Shown: positions 7,586 to 16,420 of the stretch, one piece after another
Layout of the letters: each line of letters starts with the position of its first letter
How positions within the stretch are numbered: position 1 is the stretch's first letter
NCBI RefSeq assembly: GCF_040395035.1
Contig: NZ_JBEBRB010000006.1
Coordinates: 1 to 64,000 of the forward strand
DNA from: Parapedobacter lycopersici_A
GTDB lineage: Bacteria > Bacteroidota > Bacteroidia > Sphingobacteriales > Sphingobacteriaceae
Reading direction: 5' to 3'
DNA: 64,000 bases
The notes under the pieces: generated by a model
Databases searched by the model: none
Told to the model about the DNA's origin: nothing
Seen by the model: the letters and a program-made list of their open reading frames with translations, nothing else
Program-made: the position numbers and the translations under genes

Positions 7586-9031
7586 CGCCTTATATAGTGC
7601 TACTTTCGCATTCAGTTGCTGCTGTTTGATGGCCACCAGGTCCAATTCACTGGTGAGTGCACTGCTTTGGGCGGTGATCACCTCAAGGTAGGTTGCATAA
7701 CCGCTCCGGAAAAGCAGGTTTGCATTTTTAACTCCCAAACGGGAAGTGGTCACCCGCTTTTCCGCAATTTCGTACTGTTCATGTAATTTGTCTATCATGG
7801 CCAGTGCATTGGTTACTTCGTTGACGGCATCGAGCACGACCTGCTGGAAACCAAGTTCGGCTTTATCGCGCTCCAGCCTGGCGATTTCGTGCTGGGTTTT
7901 CAACCGTCGTCCACTGAATATCGGCTGCGTAACCCCGCCGATAATCCCACCGAAGAGTGCGCCCGGGATATTGAACCAGTTCTGTGGTAGCATCGCATTC
8001 AGTCCGCCCGAAGCATTGATGGTCAATGCAGGGTAGCGGTACGCCTGGGCTACTCCCACCTGCGCATTGGCCGACCGGAGGGCCAGTTCGGCCTCCCGCA
8101 CGTCGGGCCGGTTGGCTACCATAGACAATGGAACGCCCGCGGCCAGGTTATCCTCCGTTACGAAATCATCCAACCGGCCGGAGCGTACAACATCCCGCGG
8201 CATTCGTCCGGTCAGGGCCATCAGTGTATTTTCCTGTACGGTGACTTCCTGTTCCAACTGGGGGATTAACGAGGCGGCAACCAGCATCTGCGACTCCGTC
8301 TGTTGTACGGCCAGGGCGGTTACTTCCCCCGCATCGCGCTGCAGTTTGACAATGTGTAATGTGCTGTCGTTTAGTTGCAGGTTGCGCCGGGCTACCTCCA
8401 GCTGTTCGTCCAGCATCAGCAGGTTGTAATAACCATCGGCAATGGCCGCAACGAGCGCGGTCTGCACGGCTTTCCGGGCCTCATAAGTTTGTAGGTATTC
8501 CGCAAGGGCGCTTTCCTTTTGCCGGCGTATTTTACCCCAGATGTCGAGCTCCCAGCTGACATTGATTTCGGAAAAATACTGCGACTGCAATCGATACAGG
8601 TTTTCGGGTGCCTCGCCCTCGCCGGGCCGTTCGTACCAGTTGGACGATGGGTTGGAATAGTAATCACGCGACCGCCACTGCTGATTGACTCCGCCAAGCT
8701 GTGCTTCCACTTCGGGGAGGAAAGCCGCCCGCGACTGCCGAAGCGACTGGTTGGCGATTTCAATGTTTTTCAGTGCCGCCTGCATGTCATAATTATTGGC
8801 GATGGCGGTATCAATCAGTCCGACCAGGGTGCTGTCAGTAAAAAAGTCGCGCCAGGGAATATCGCCGATATGGGTGGTGTCGCGGTTCAGGCTATCGGCC
8901 TGCCGGTACGTATCCGGCAGGTCCAGATCCGGTCGGACATAATCTTTCCCTACGTTGCACGATGCGACGAGCAGCGGAATAAAAAGCAATGCTAATCGGC
9001 TATACTGCATACTGGATTGTTTCATGTTCAT
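7544..9031 (-). CDS. RND efflux outer-membrane lipoprotein, TolC/NodT family
   Basis: A 495-aa outer-membrane channel, third gene of a minus-strand tripartite efflux operon. The N terminus (LALLFIPLLVASC) is a lipoprotein signal with the lipobox cysteine followed by NVGKDYVRPDLDLP, the opening typical of NodT/OprM-type channels (usually ..C..GPDY..P). Two OEP repeats follow, with NYDMQAALKNIEIA and NRPDVREAELALRSANAQVG as the conserved coiled-coil entries of each half. It begins 25 bp after the pump gene's stop. The start could be the ATG at 9031 or 9025. Its 3' end overlaps the convergent thioredoxin-fold gene by 42 bp. Exported substrate unknown. Confidence 0.92.
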   Translation of the reverse strand: MNMKQSSMQYSRLALLFIPLLVASCNVGKDYVRPDLDLPDTYRQADSLNRDTTHIGDIPWRDFFTDSTLVGLIDTAIANNYDMQAALKNIEIANQSLRQSRAAFLPEVEAQLGGVNQQWRSRDYYSNPSSNWYERPGEGEAPENLYRLQSQYFSEINVSWELDIWGKIRRQKESALAEYLQTYEARKAVQTALVAAIADGYYNLLMLDEQLEVARRNLQLNDSTLHIVKLQRDAGEVTALAVQQTESQMLVAASLIPQLEQEVTVQENTLMALTGRMPRDVVRSGRLDDFVTEDNLAAGVPLSMVANRPDVREAELALRSANAQVGVAQAYRYPALTINASGGLNAMLPQNWFNIPGALFGGIIGGVTQPIFSGRRLKTQHEIARLERDKAELGFQQVVLDAVNEVTNALAMIDKLHEQYEIAEKRVTTSRLGVKNANLLFRSGYATYLEVITAQSSALTSELDLVAIKQQQLNAKVALYKALGGGWKDVREDNG

Positions 9032-9056
9032 TCGTTTATTTTCAATGGTCCGCTCG

Positions 9057-12000
9057 TTAGTCTTCGTCTTCCGTCTTCAGCCTGTTTTTAACCCGTTCGT
9101 CGAGGTGCTTAAATAGCACATACAATACGGGGATGATAAAAATACCCAGCGTAACGCCGGCCAGCATCCCGCCGGCCGTACCGAAACTGATGGAATGATT
9201 ACCCTGGGCAGAGGGGCCGACGGTCCACATCAGCGGAATCAATCCGGCCACAAATGCAAGTGAGGTCATCAGAATGGGACGAAGACGCATGCGAGCGCCT
9301 TCAATTGCCGATTCTAAAATGCTCAGTCCCGCACGGCGTTGCTGCACGGCGAATTCAACAATAAGGATGGCATTCTTGGCCAGCAGGCCGATCAGCATGA
9401 TGAGCCCGACCTGCACGTAAATGTTGTTTTCAAGTCCAACGAGGTTTACGGCGGCATAAACACCGATTAATCCCACGGGTACCGACAGTAAAATGGCCAG
9501 CGGCAGGATGTAACTTTCATACTGTGCTGCAAGGAGGAAATAGACAAACAGGATGCTGAGTGTGAAAATCAGCGTGGTCTGACTGCCCGATTGCCGTTCT
9601 TCCAGACTCATTCCCGTCCATTCATAGCTGTAATTCGCCGGCAGGTGTTCGGCTGCCGCTTCTTCCATGGCATCCATGGCCTCGCCGGTACTGTAACCTT
9701 CCGCAGGACTGGCATTGATCGCGATGGCATTGTACAGGTTATAACGGTTTACGATTTCGGGCCCCATCACCTTATTCAGGGTGATCAGTGTATTGGCCGG
9801 TACCATTTCCCCCTTGTCGTTGCGAACAAAGATGGATTTGAATGATTCCGGATTCTGGCGGTATTCGAAATCGGCCTGCATGTATAGCCGATACTGCCGC
9901 CCGAACCGGTTAAAATCGCTTACCCGCACACGGCCGTAATACCCCTGGACAGTACGCATCAGGTCGTTGACATCCACACCCAGGGCTTTTGCCTTCACCG
10001 GGTCAATGGCCAGCTCGTATTGGGGGAAGTTGGCGTTGAAGGTCGTGTAGGCAGATGCAATTTCCTTTCGGCCTTCCAGGATGGTGATGAACGAATCTGC
10101 TGCCAGTCCGAAATCATACATGGAACCACCCATCCGGTCCTGCAGCACAAACTCCAGGCCGGAGAAATCACCGAATCCCTGTACGGTCGGTCTTGGGAAC
10201 ACACTGAATGAGGCTTCGTTAATCTGTTCCAGGTCTTTGCGTATGGTGTCCATAAAGGCATTGATGTTCCGGATTTCGCCCCGCTCCTTCGTGGGCTTGA
10301 GGTTAATGTACCCCACAGCAAATGCAGAGCTGGCACTCGCGTCAATGGCATTATAACCGGAAACCGTCGTCATCCCCTCAATTGCTTCGCGCTGCTGGAG
10401 AATGCTGTCGGCCTTGGCCAATGCGTCTGTTGTACGGGCGAGCGAGGCGCCCGGCGGCATCGCCATGGAGTACGTGATGAAACTGTCATCTTCTGTAGGA
10501 ATGAAGCTCGACGGTGTCCGACCCATCGCCCAGATGCCCAGCAACGTAATGACCACCAATCCCGCGATGCTGAGTGCCTTCCGTTTGATCAGGAAATGCA
10601 ATGACCCGATGTATTTGCCGGAAAAGGAATCGAAGGCGGTGTTGAATGCCGTGAAGAATCGATCTTTAAGCCGGTTCAGACCCGATAACGCCTGTTTTTC
10701 CTGCGGGAGCTCGGCTGTCAGTCCATCCTGGTGTTTCGGCCGTTTGAGCAAAAGCGCGCAAAGTGCCGGTGTAAGGGTGAGCGCATTCAGTGCCGATATC
10801 AGGATGGCCGTGGCCAGTGTGTACGCAAACTGCTGGAAGAATATACCCGATGGCCCGCTCATGAAGCCCACCGGAAAAAATACAGCGGCCATGACCATGG
10901 TGATGGAAAGGATGGCACTGGTAATTTCGCCCATGGTCGACAGCGTAGCTTTCCGGGGGCCGAGGGTGGTCCGTTCCATTTTCTGGTGTACGGCCTCGAC
11001 GACCACAATGGCGTCGTCGACCACAATCCCGATCGCCAGCACGAGGGCAAACATGGTCAGCACATTGATCGAAAACCCGAACAATTGCAGGAAAAAGAAC
11101 GTACCGACGAGCGATACGGGGATTGCGATGGCGGGAATGAGCGTGGAACGGAGATCCTGCAGGAAAATAAATACAATGAGAAAGACCAGGATAAACGCTT
11201 CAAAAATAGTGTGCTGCACCTGACTGATCGATTCATCAATCTGGTCGCGTACACTGTAGCTGATGTTGTAGTGGATGCCATCCGGAAAATTCCGGGATAA
11301 CCGTTCCAGCACATCCCTGATCTGAATGTCAATTTCCCGCGCATTTGAGCCGGATGTCTGGATGATATTCAGCGTAAGTCCGGGATAGCCGTTAACCTTG
11401 TTGTCGCTCCCGAGGTTGGTGGCGCCAAGTTCAACCCGGGCAATGTCGCGCAGGTAGAGTACGGACCCATCCTCATTGGTTTTGATTACAATCTTTTCGA
11501 ACTCTTCCGGTAACGTAAACCGGCCTTTGTGCCGGAGGATGGTTTCAAAAGCTTCATCGGAGGTTTCACCGAATTTACCCGGGGCAATCTCAAAATTCTG
11601 GTCGCGTATTGCAGCGGTCACATCTTGGGGCACCAAGCCGTAGAGTGCCATCTTTTCGGGGTTCAGCCAGGTACGGATGGAATAATCACGCGCACCGACG
11701 CGCCTGACCTGCCCGACGCCATCCACCCGTGATAGCTCACGCATGAGGTTAATCTGCGCATAAGCCTGGAGGAATGTTTCGTCGTATACGGTATCGGGAT
11801 GGTCGCTGTAAATGTCGATGGTCATGATGATCCCGCTTTGCCGGGGCTCTACAGTAATGCCCGATTCGATTACCTCGGCGGGAATGTTGGCGTTGGCTTT
11901 TGAAACACGGGTCTGTACATTCACCGCTGCCTGGTTGGGATCGGTGCCGGTTTCAAAAAAGACGTTGATATTGCCCGACCCCGAGTTAGTGGCGGATGAA

Positions 12001-12236
12001 CGGATGTACGTCATGTCGGGCACACCGTTGATGGCCTCTTCTATGGGCAGGAGTACCGCACCGGCCACCGTTTCGGCGTTTGCGCCGGGATACGATGTGG
12101 ATACCGTAACACTTGGCGGGGCAATTTCCGGAAAACGGGTAATGGCCAGCTGCCACATGCTAACGAGCCCGATGATGACGAGCAACGTGGATACTACGGT
12201 AGCTAAGACCGGTCTGTTGATGAATGTTTTAAGCAT
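9057..12236 (-). CDS. RND efflux pump, inner-membrane permease (HAE-1/AcrB type)
   Basis: A 1059-aa proton-driven antiporter, the middle gene of the adaptor-pump-channel operon. The start LKTFINRPVLATVVS is the canonical cytoplasmic lead-in and first membrane helix, which is why I take the ATG at 12236 rather than a TTG 27 bp upstream. TM4 carries the proton-relay Asp pair in LAIGIVVDDAIVVVEAV. FPVGFMSGPSGIFFQQF is the loop before TM6, and LIGLLAKNAILIVEFA carries the conserved Lys-Asn of TM10. The two large periplasmic porter/docking domains are intact. The Asp pair and length place it in the hydrophobic/amphiphilic efflux group and not among heavy-metal pumps. A 101-bp gap separates it from the adaptor gene. 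Confidence 0.95.
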   Translation of the reverse strand: MLKTFINRPVLATVVSTLLVIIGLVSMWQLAITRFPEIAPPSVTVSTSYPGANAETVAGAVLLPIEEAINGVPDMTYIRSSATNSGSGNINVFFETGTDPNQAAVNVQTRVSKANANIPAEVIESGITVEPRQSGIIMTIDIYSDHPDTVYDETFLQAYAQINLMRELSRVDGVGQVRRVGARDYSIRTWLNPEKMALYGLVPQDVTAAIRDQNFEIAPGKFGETSDEAFETILRHKGRFTLPEEFEKIVIKTNEDGSVLYLRDIARVELGATNLGSDNKVNGYPGLTLNIIQTSGSNAREIDIQIRDVLERLSRNFPDGIHYNISYSVRDQIDESISQVQHTIFEAFILVFLIVFIFLQDLRSTLIPAIAIPVSLVGTFFFLQLFGFSINVLTMFALVLAIGIVVDDAIVVVEAVHQKMERTTLGPRKATLSTMGEITSAILSITMVMAAVFFPVGFMSGPSGIFFQQFAYTLATAILISALNALTLTPALCALLLKRPKHQDGLTAELPQEKQALSGLNRLKDRFFTAFNTAFDSFSGKYIGSLHFLIKRKALSIAGLVVITLLGIWAMGRTPSSFIPTEDDSFITYSMAMPPGASLARTTDALAKADSILQQREAIEGMTTVSGYNAIDASASSAFAVGYINLKPTKERGEIRNINAFMDTIRKDLEQINEASFSVFPRPTVQGFGDFSGLEFVLQDRMGGSMYDFGLAADSFITILEGRKEIASAYTTFNANFPQYELAIDPVKAKALGVDVNDLMRTVQGYYGRVRVSDFNRFGRQYRLYMQADFEYRQNPESFKSIFVRNDKGEMVPANTLITLNKVMGPEIVNRYNLYNAIAINASPAEGYSTGEAMDAMEEAAAEHLPANYSYEWTGMSLEERQSGSQTTLIFTLSILFVYFLLAAQYESYILPLAILLSVPVGLIGVYAAVNLVGLENNIYVQVGLIMLIGLLAKNAILIVEFAVQQRRAGLSILESAIEGARMRLRPILMTSLAFVAGLIPLMWTVGPSAQGNHSISFGTAGGMLAGVTLGIFIIPVLYVLFKHLDERVKNRLKTEDED

Positions 12237-12337
12237 AAAAAGTAACTTGTTCTGCCTGTGCAATAGCCCGAGGGAGGCTGTTACATGCGCACGGCCCTAT
12301 TAAAAGCTGTTAAAAAATCAGTAAGTAGCCAGGTATA

Positions 12338-13534
12338 CTAACTGCCTGCGGGGTTTTTGATAATGGGTTGGATCTCCATGCCGTCGGTAAGCTTATCAAA
12401 ACCGGTCAGGATAATCCGGTCGCCCACCTCAAGGCCCGCCTCCACAATGTAATTGGAACCGCTGCTTCCACCCACTTTAATCGCCCGCTGTTTTACCGTG
12501 TTCTCCGGTGTCAGCGTATAGACAAAGATTTTGTCCTGTAAGGCGGTTGTAGCAACCTGGGGGACCAACAATACGCCGGATTGACTTTCTTCCATCTTCA
12601 ACGTACCGCTGTTTCCGGAGCGGAGAATATTATCGGGGTTGGGAAATGTAGCGCGCAGGGATATAGCCCCGGTGGTACGGTTTACCTGCCCATTGACCGC
12701 GTCAACCACGCCTTTTTCCGGATAGGTTTCGCCATCAGCCAATACGAGTGATACGTAAGGAATCAGGTCGGACGATCCCGATTTGCCCAACGTGTCTTCC
12801 TGCGCGGTCTTTTCCGTTTCCGGTTGGTTCTGTCTTTTGTTGAAGTAGAGAAAATCCGATTCGCTCATGGCGAAATACACAAATACATCATGCGTATCCG
12901 ATAATACCGTCATGGGTTCCGAATCGCTTTTGGTAACCAGGTTTCCGATCCGCTTCGGGATCCGTCCGATGTAGCCGCTTACCGGTGCTTTTATGGTGGT
13001 AAATCCAAGATTAATCCGTGCCGTGGCAACAGCGGCCGTGGCCTGGTCGAGCGACGCTTTGGCTACATCGTATTCCGATTTAGCCGTACGGAGCCGCACT
13101 TCTGAAATTACTTCATTCACTACCAGTGGCCGTAAACGCTCGACTTCCAGCTTGGCATTTTCCAATTTGGCTTTCTCCACATTTTCACTGGCAATCGCAT
13201 TATTGAGCTGTTCCTGATAGGGCAGTGGATTGACCTTAAAAAGTTTCTGGCCTTTTTTTACAAAGGCTCCCTCATCCACGTAAATCTCTTCCAAAATGCC
13301 CTCAACCTGTGGACGTATTTCTACATTGGCTGTGCCTTCTATCGTTCCCAGATAGTCCCTTACAGTAATGGCTGTGGACGTGTCTACAACGTGTACGGGC
13401 AACGCCAATGCGGCCTGTTCCCGCTCGTTCGTTTTGGACGATCCGATGGTACAACTTGAAAAATTAATACTGGATATTCCTATTAAAGTGCTGATTATTA
13501 ATGTGTTAATTTTATTTTCGGTTTTGATGCTCAT
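12338..13534 (-). CDS. RND efflux periplasmic adaptor lipoprotein (MFP, AcrA type)
   Basis: A 398-aa membrane-fusion protein that bridges pump and channel. After a short charged lead the segment LIGISSINFSSC is a lipoprotein signal ending in Cys. IRPQVEGILEEIYVDEGAFVKKGQKLF is the first lipoyl half; residues about 100-165 form the alpha-hairpin (coiled coil, EVERLRPLVV.EVIS), followed by TTIKAPVSGYIGRI, the second lipoyl half. The beta-barrel and membrane-proximal domains run to QPIIKNPAGS. It is the first gene of the operon. The 219-bp gap upstream (13535-13753), shared with the divergent amidohydrolase gene, has no clear TAnnTTTG for this strand and no regulator gene beside it. Confidence 0.93.
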   Translation of the reverse strand: MSIKTENKINTLIISTLIGISSINFSSCTIGSSKTNEREQAALALPVHVVDTSTAITVRDYLGTIEGTANVEIRPQVEGILEEIYVDEGAFVKKGQKLFKVNPLPYQEQLNNAIASENVEKAKLENAKLEVERLRPLVVNEVISEVRLRTAKSEYDVAKASLDQATAAVATARINLGFTTIKAPVSGYIGRIPKRIGNLVTKSDSEPMTVLSDTHDVFVYFAMSESDFLYFNKRQNQPETEKTAQEDTLGKSGSSDLIPYVSLVLADGETYPEKGVVDAVNGQVNRTTGAISLRATFPNPDNILRSGNSGTLKMEESQSGVLLVPQVATTALQDKIFVYTLTPENTVKQRAIKVGGSSGSNYIVEAGLEVGDRIILTGFDKLTDGMEIQPIIKNPAGS

Positions 13535-13753
13535 AGCTGTTTCTCGTTTAATGTTCTAATAGCTGGTACTGTTGTTAATGATGATGCTGTTGCCGCAATT
13601 CAGTAAGCCGCGGTTGTTATAGGTAAAGTCAGAATACATGCCAAGGTTCATCTTGGCCGTCCGGGCACGATCAAACATTTAGGTAGCTTGCGTGTTACTA
13701 TTTTCGATTACGGAGTCAACGGGAGGGGATGATGAACCATCGGAATAACGGAT
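13535..13753. other. Divergent intergenic region between efflux and hydrolase operons
   Basis: 219 bp without an ORF of note, serving two divergent operons. On the plus strand TATTTTCG at 13699-13706 is a 7/8 match to the -7 element, 48 bp before the ATG at 13754, without a matching -33 box. On the minus strand I find no convincing promoter. No inverted repeat that looks like a repressor operator was seen. Confidence 0.3.
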
Positions 13754-14551
13754 ATGAAGTTACACTATTCGATAACAAGGGCACAAAGTCCCATTGTCGC
13801 TGCGGCAATACACGATGGCCATATTGTTGACCGCACATTGCGTGCTTACCTAACCCTGCAGGAACATGAACGTTTTCGGGAAGAGGACCCGTATACAGAT
13901 TACTTGGCCATGCTGCCGGTAAACCGGGTAACGGTAAAGACATCTCGGTTTCAGCTCGACTTAAACCGGCGCCGCGACAGCGCTATCTACCACCGGCCCG
14001 AGGACGCGTGGGGATTGCAGGTCTGGCAGCCGGAACTGCCCAATGCCCTGCGCCAAGAACTGCTGCAGCAATACGATGCCTTTTACGGGGACATGGCTGC
14101 ACTGCTGGACGATACGATAGCGGCATTTGGTGGTTTTGTGGTGCTGGACATTCACAGTTACAATTACCGGCGTGAATCGCCGGATGCCGAAGCCGAAACG
14201 GCGGAGAATCCGGAAATCAATATCGGCACGGCGCATAATCGGGCGCCATGGAAAACCTTCGGCGAGCGCTTTACCCGTTTTTTAACGCACCACCGGATTA
14301 GCAATCACCCCGCTGATGTCCGGGAGAACATCAAATTTGGCGGCGGCGGATTTTCGGAATGGATCAATGACCGGTACGGGTCTTATGGCTGTGTTTTATC
14401 GCTGGAGTTTAAAAAGGTATTCATGGACGAATGGACCGGCAGGGTAGACATACAGCACCTGAATGACTTGAAACAACTGCTGCGGTGCAGTATCCCGTAT
14501 TTACTGGATATGCTTGACGAAAAGCAAAAGGAAAGGCCTGATGACCACTGA
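13754..14551 (+). CDS. N-formylglutamate amidohydrolase-like protein
   Basis: A 265-aa zinc hydrolase of the N-formylglutamate amidohydrolase (HutG-type, FGase) family, whose fold is close to M14 carboxypeptidases. VTVKTSRFQLDLNRRRDSAI carries the DxNR element and GFVVLDIHSYNYRR carries the metal-binding His plus Ser. IKFGGGGFSEWIND near residue 195 is the conserved Gly-rich loop. The usual first HGG motif is weak here (AAAIHDGHIVD, residues 17-27). There is no signal peptide. No histidine-utilisation genes (hutHUI) are present. It is instead the first gene of an operon whose next gene overlaps by 11 bp, with a DUF1704 peptidase and an ATP-grasp ligase, so a role on a gamma-glutamyl or peptide-type substrate is more likely than histidine catabolism. 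Confidence 0.85.
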   Translation: MKLHYSITRAQSPIVAAAIHDGHIVDRTLRAYLTLQEHERFREEDPYTDYLAMLPVNRVTVKTSRFQLDLNRRRDSAIYHRPEDAWGLQVWQPELPNALRQELLQQYDAFYGDMAALLDDTIAAFGGFVVLDIHSYNYRRESPDAEAETAENPEINIGTAHNRAPWKTFGERFTRFLTHHRISNHPADVRENIKFGGGGFSEWINDRYGSYGCVLSLEFKKVFMDEWTGRVDIQHLNDLKQLLRCSIPYLLDMLDEKQKERPDDH

Positions 14552-16391
14552 AGCAAAAAAATACATCAACCGTATTGCCGACAAACTCAAAAAGGGCAAC
14601 CCGTTGCATATGGACCTGCCGAATGGCGGAAAACTGCACCTGGATCGCCCCGTACCTTTTTTACTGGTTTATCGGATACCGCCCGGGGCTGAAGACACAT
14701 TTACACCCACACTCGGTGAAACGGAATCGGCCTACCTGGTTTCGTCCGCTCATCCGGATGATGAATCGACCCGGCTGACGATCAAAACGATTGCCAATAG
14801 CCTTGCTGATAAATTTGGCGGATTCATGCTGCTTGAGGTATGGCTTTCGGATCAGGCGGATGCGGCGGCATTTACCATTCACCTGAACCAGAAAAGTGCG
14901 TTGCCGGTAGCCGAAAAGCTGCGGAATGAATTGCAGGAAATCCGGCTGAGCCAGAGTCGCAAGATGGAAGCCGTGTTGGAACGGGAGAAAAAAATGCCCG
15001 CGCCACCGTACTATGATGCGCTGATGGGCAATGAGGAAGCCCGTAAAAGTGAGATCATCCTGATTGGCCTGGAAATCGCACCCATTTACATCGACCAGCA
15101 AACGGGATTGCCTTACCCGTTGATCCTGCGGGAATTGCGTGAAGGGTTCGGCAAAGCACTGAAAAAGAGCTTTTTTGAATTCGTGCGCATGCAGACTTCA
15201 TACAATGCGGCGCATTTTGAAATGCTGGGAACGACGGAGCTGCACGAACTGGTATGGGAAATTGACGACAAGCTGGCCGAGTATACCCAGCTGTTTGATT
15301 TTCTGTTGCTGGTAACGCCAATCAACGTGAAGGAGGAGTGGGCCGGATTTTCCAAAAGCAAGTACCTCGGCACACCTTCGTTCCACTACCGTCCGATGCC
15401 GATAGACCCCGAGCTGATTAAACGTAAACTGTATAACCTGCCTATTGAGCACATTTCGGACCCGACACTTGCGTACCTGTTCCGCGACAAGCGGAAGGAG
15501 ATCGACCGCATGCTGAACATGCTGGGCGAGCGGGAGAAACCCGATTTCCTGTACAGCAGCCAGCAGCTTTTCGGAAATATCGAGGAAAGCCTGCTTGAGA
15601 CAGCCCGTGCCATACTGGTCGCCGCCGAGCCCAGCGAATTGCCGAAACAACGTGAAATGCTGCAGGCGGCCGAATTTGCCAGCCTGGCTGAGGCCGAACT
15701 GCAATTCTTAAAACGGCAGTATGGCCAGGTATCGACGGCCGTCCGGATCCGGGAGGATGTGGAAGGGGTGATGGTTTCCCGGGGTACACTGAACGTCAGC
15801 AGCCGGTACCGGATTTCCCGGGCCCGGGCATTTGCGCTGGTCCAGCATGAGATCGGTACGCACGTGGTGACCTACTATAATGGGATGGCGCAGCCGCTGA
15901 AATTGTTTTACCTGGGCGTACCCGGTTATGAACAATTGCAAGAAGGGCTTGCCGTACTAGCGGAATACCTGGTTGGCGGGCTTACCAACGAGCGGATCCG
16001 CACGCTTGCCGCGCGCGTGGTGGCCGTATACCACATGATTGCCGGCAATTCGTTTTCGGATACTTTTTTTATGCTGACGGATAAATATCAGTTTAAATCG
16101 GAAACAGCCTTTCACATTGCCATGCGGGTATACCGCGGCGGAGGGCTCACCAAGGATGCCGTATACCTGAAGGGCCTCCTCAATGTCATCGAGTACATTA
16201 AGCAGGGAAAGGATATCACCAAACTGCTTGTTGGCAAAATCAGGCAGGACTACCTGCCGGTCATTGAGGAATTGATGCACCGTGGCCTGCTTAATCCGTC
16301 GCCGTTGCGCCCCAGGTTTCTGGATAAACCATTCATCGACCGGCTGGATGATATTAAAAACGGCGGCAGCATTTTTAAAATGATCGGTTAA
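14541..16391 (+). CDS. DUF1704 family metallopeptidase-like protein (QEGLA motif)
   Basis: A 616-aa protein of DUF1704, annotated in bacteria as 'flavohemoglobin expression-modulating QEGLA motif protein'. The name comes from context and not from biochemistry. Vertebrate members (MATCAP/KIAA0895 type) are tubulin tyrosine carboxypeptidases with an HExxxH zinc site. Here H436-E437-I-G-T-H441 and the downstream Q467-E468-G-L-A supply the expected two His and third Glu ligand, so the active site looks intact. The ATG at 14541 overlaps the amidohydrolase gene by 11 bp; a TTG at 14514 would also be in frame. Residues 1-280 are a family-specific N-terminal region. No signal peptide. A cytoplasmic C-terminal peptidase is the best inference; the substrate is unknown. 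Confidence 0.88.
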   Translation: MTTEAKKYINRIADKLKKGNPLHMDLPNGGKLHLDRPVPFLLVYRIPPGAEDTFTPTLGETESAYLVSSAHPDDESTRLTIKTIANSLADKFGGFMLLEVWLSDQADAAAFTIHLNQKSALPVAEKLRNELQEIRLSQSRKMEAVLEREKKMPAPPYYDALMGNEEARKSEIILIGLEIAPIYIDQQTGLPYPLILRELREGFGKALKKSFFEFVRMQTSYNAAHFEMLGTTELHELVWEIDDKLAEYTQLFDFLLLVTPINVKEEWAGFSKSKYLGTPSFHYRPMPIDPELIKRKLYNLPIEHISDPTLAYLFRDKRKEIDRMLNMLGEREKPDFLYSSQQLFGNIEESLLETARAILVAAEPSELPKQREMLQAAEFASLAEAELQFLKRQYGQVSTAVRIREDVEGVMVSRGTLNVSSRYRISRARAFALVQHEIGTHVVTYYNGMAQPLKLFYLGVPGYEQLQEGLAVLAEYLVGGLTNERIRTLAARVVAVYHMIAGNSFSDTFFMLTDKYQFKSETAFHIAMRVYRGGGLTKDAVYLKGLLNVIEYIKQGKDITKLLVGKIRQDYLPVIEELMHRGLLNPSPLRPRFLDKPFIDRLDDIKNGGSIFKMIG

Positions 16392-16420
16392 TTAACGCTT
16401 TTATCGCTAACTCACGCAAC

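Noticed and set aside
10402..11223. 273-aa plus-strand frame opposite the first RND pump
   Set aside because: Antisense shadow; the pump frame has all family motifs over the same bases.
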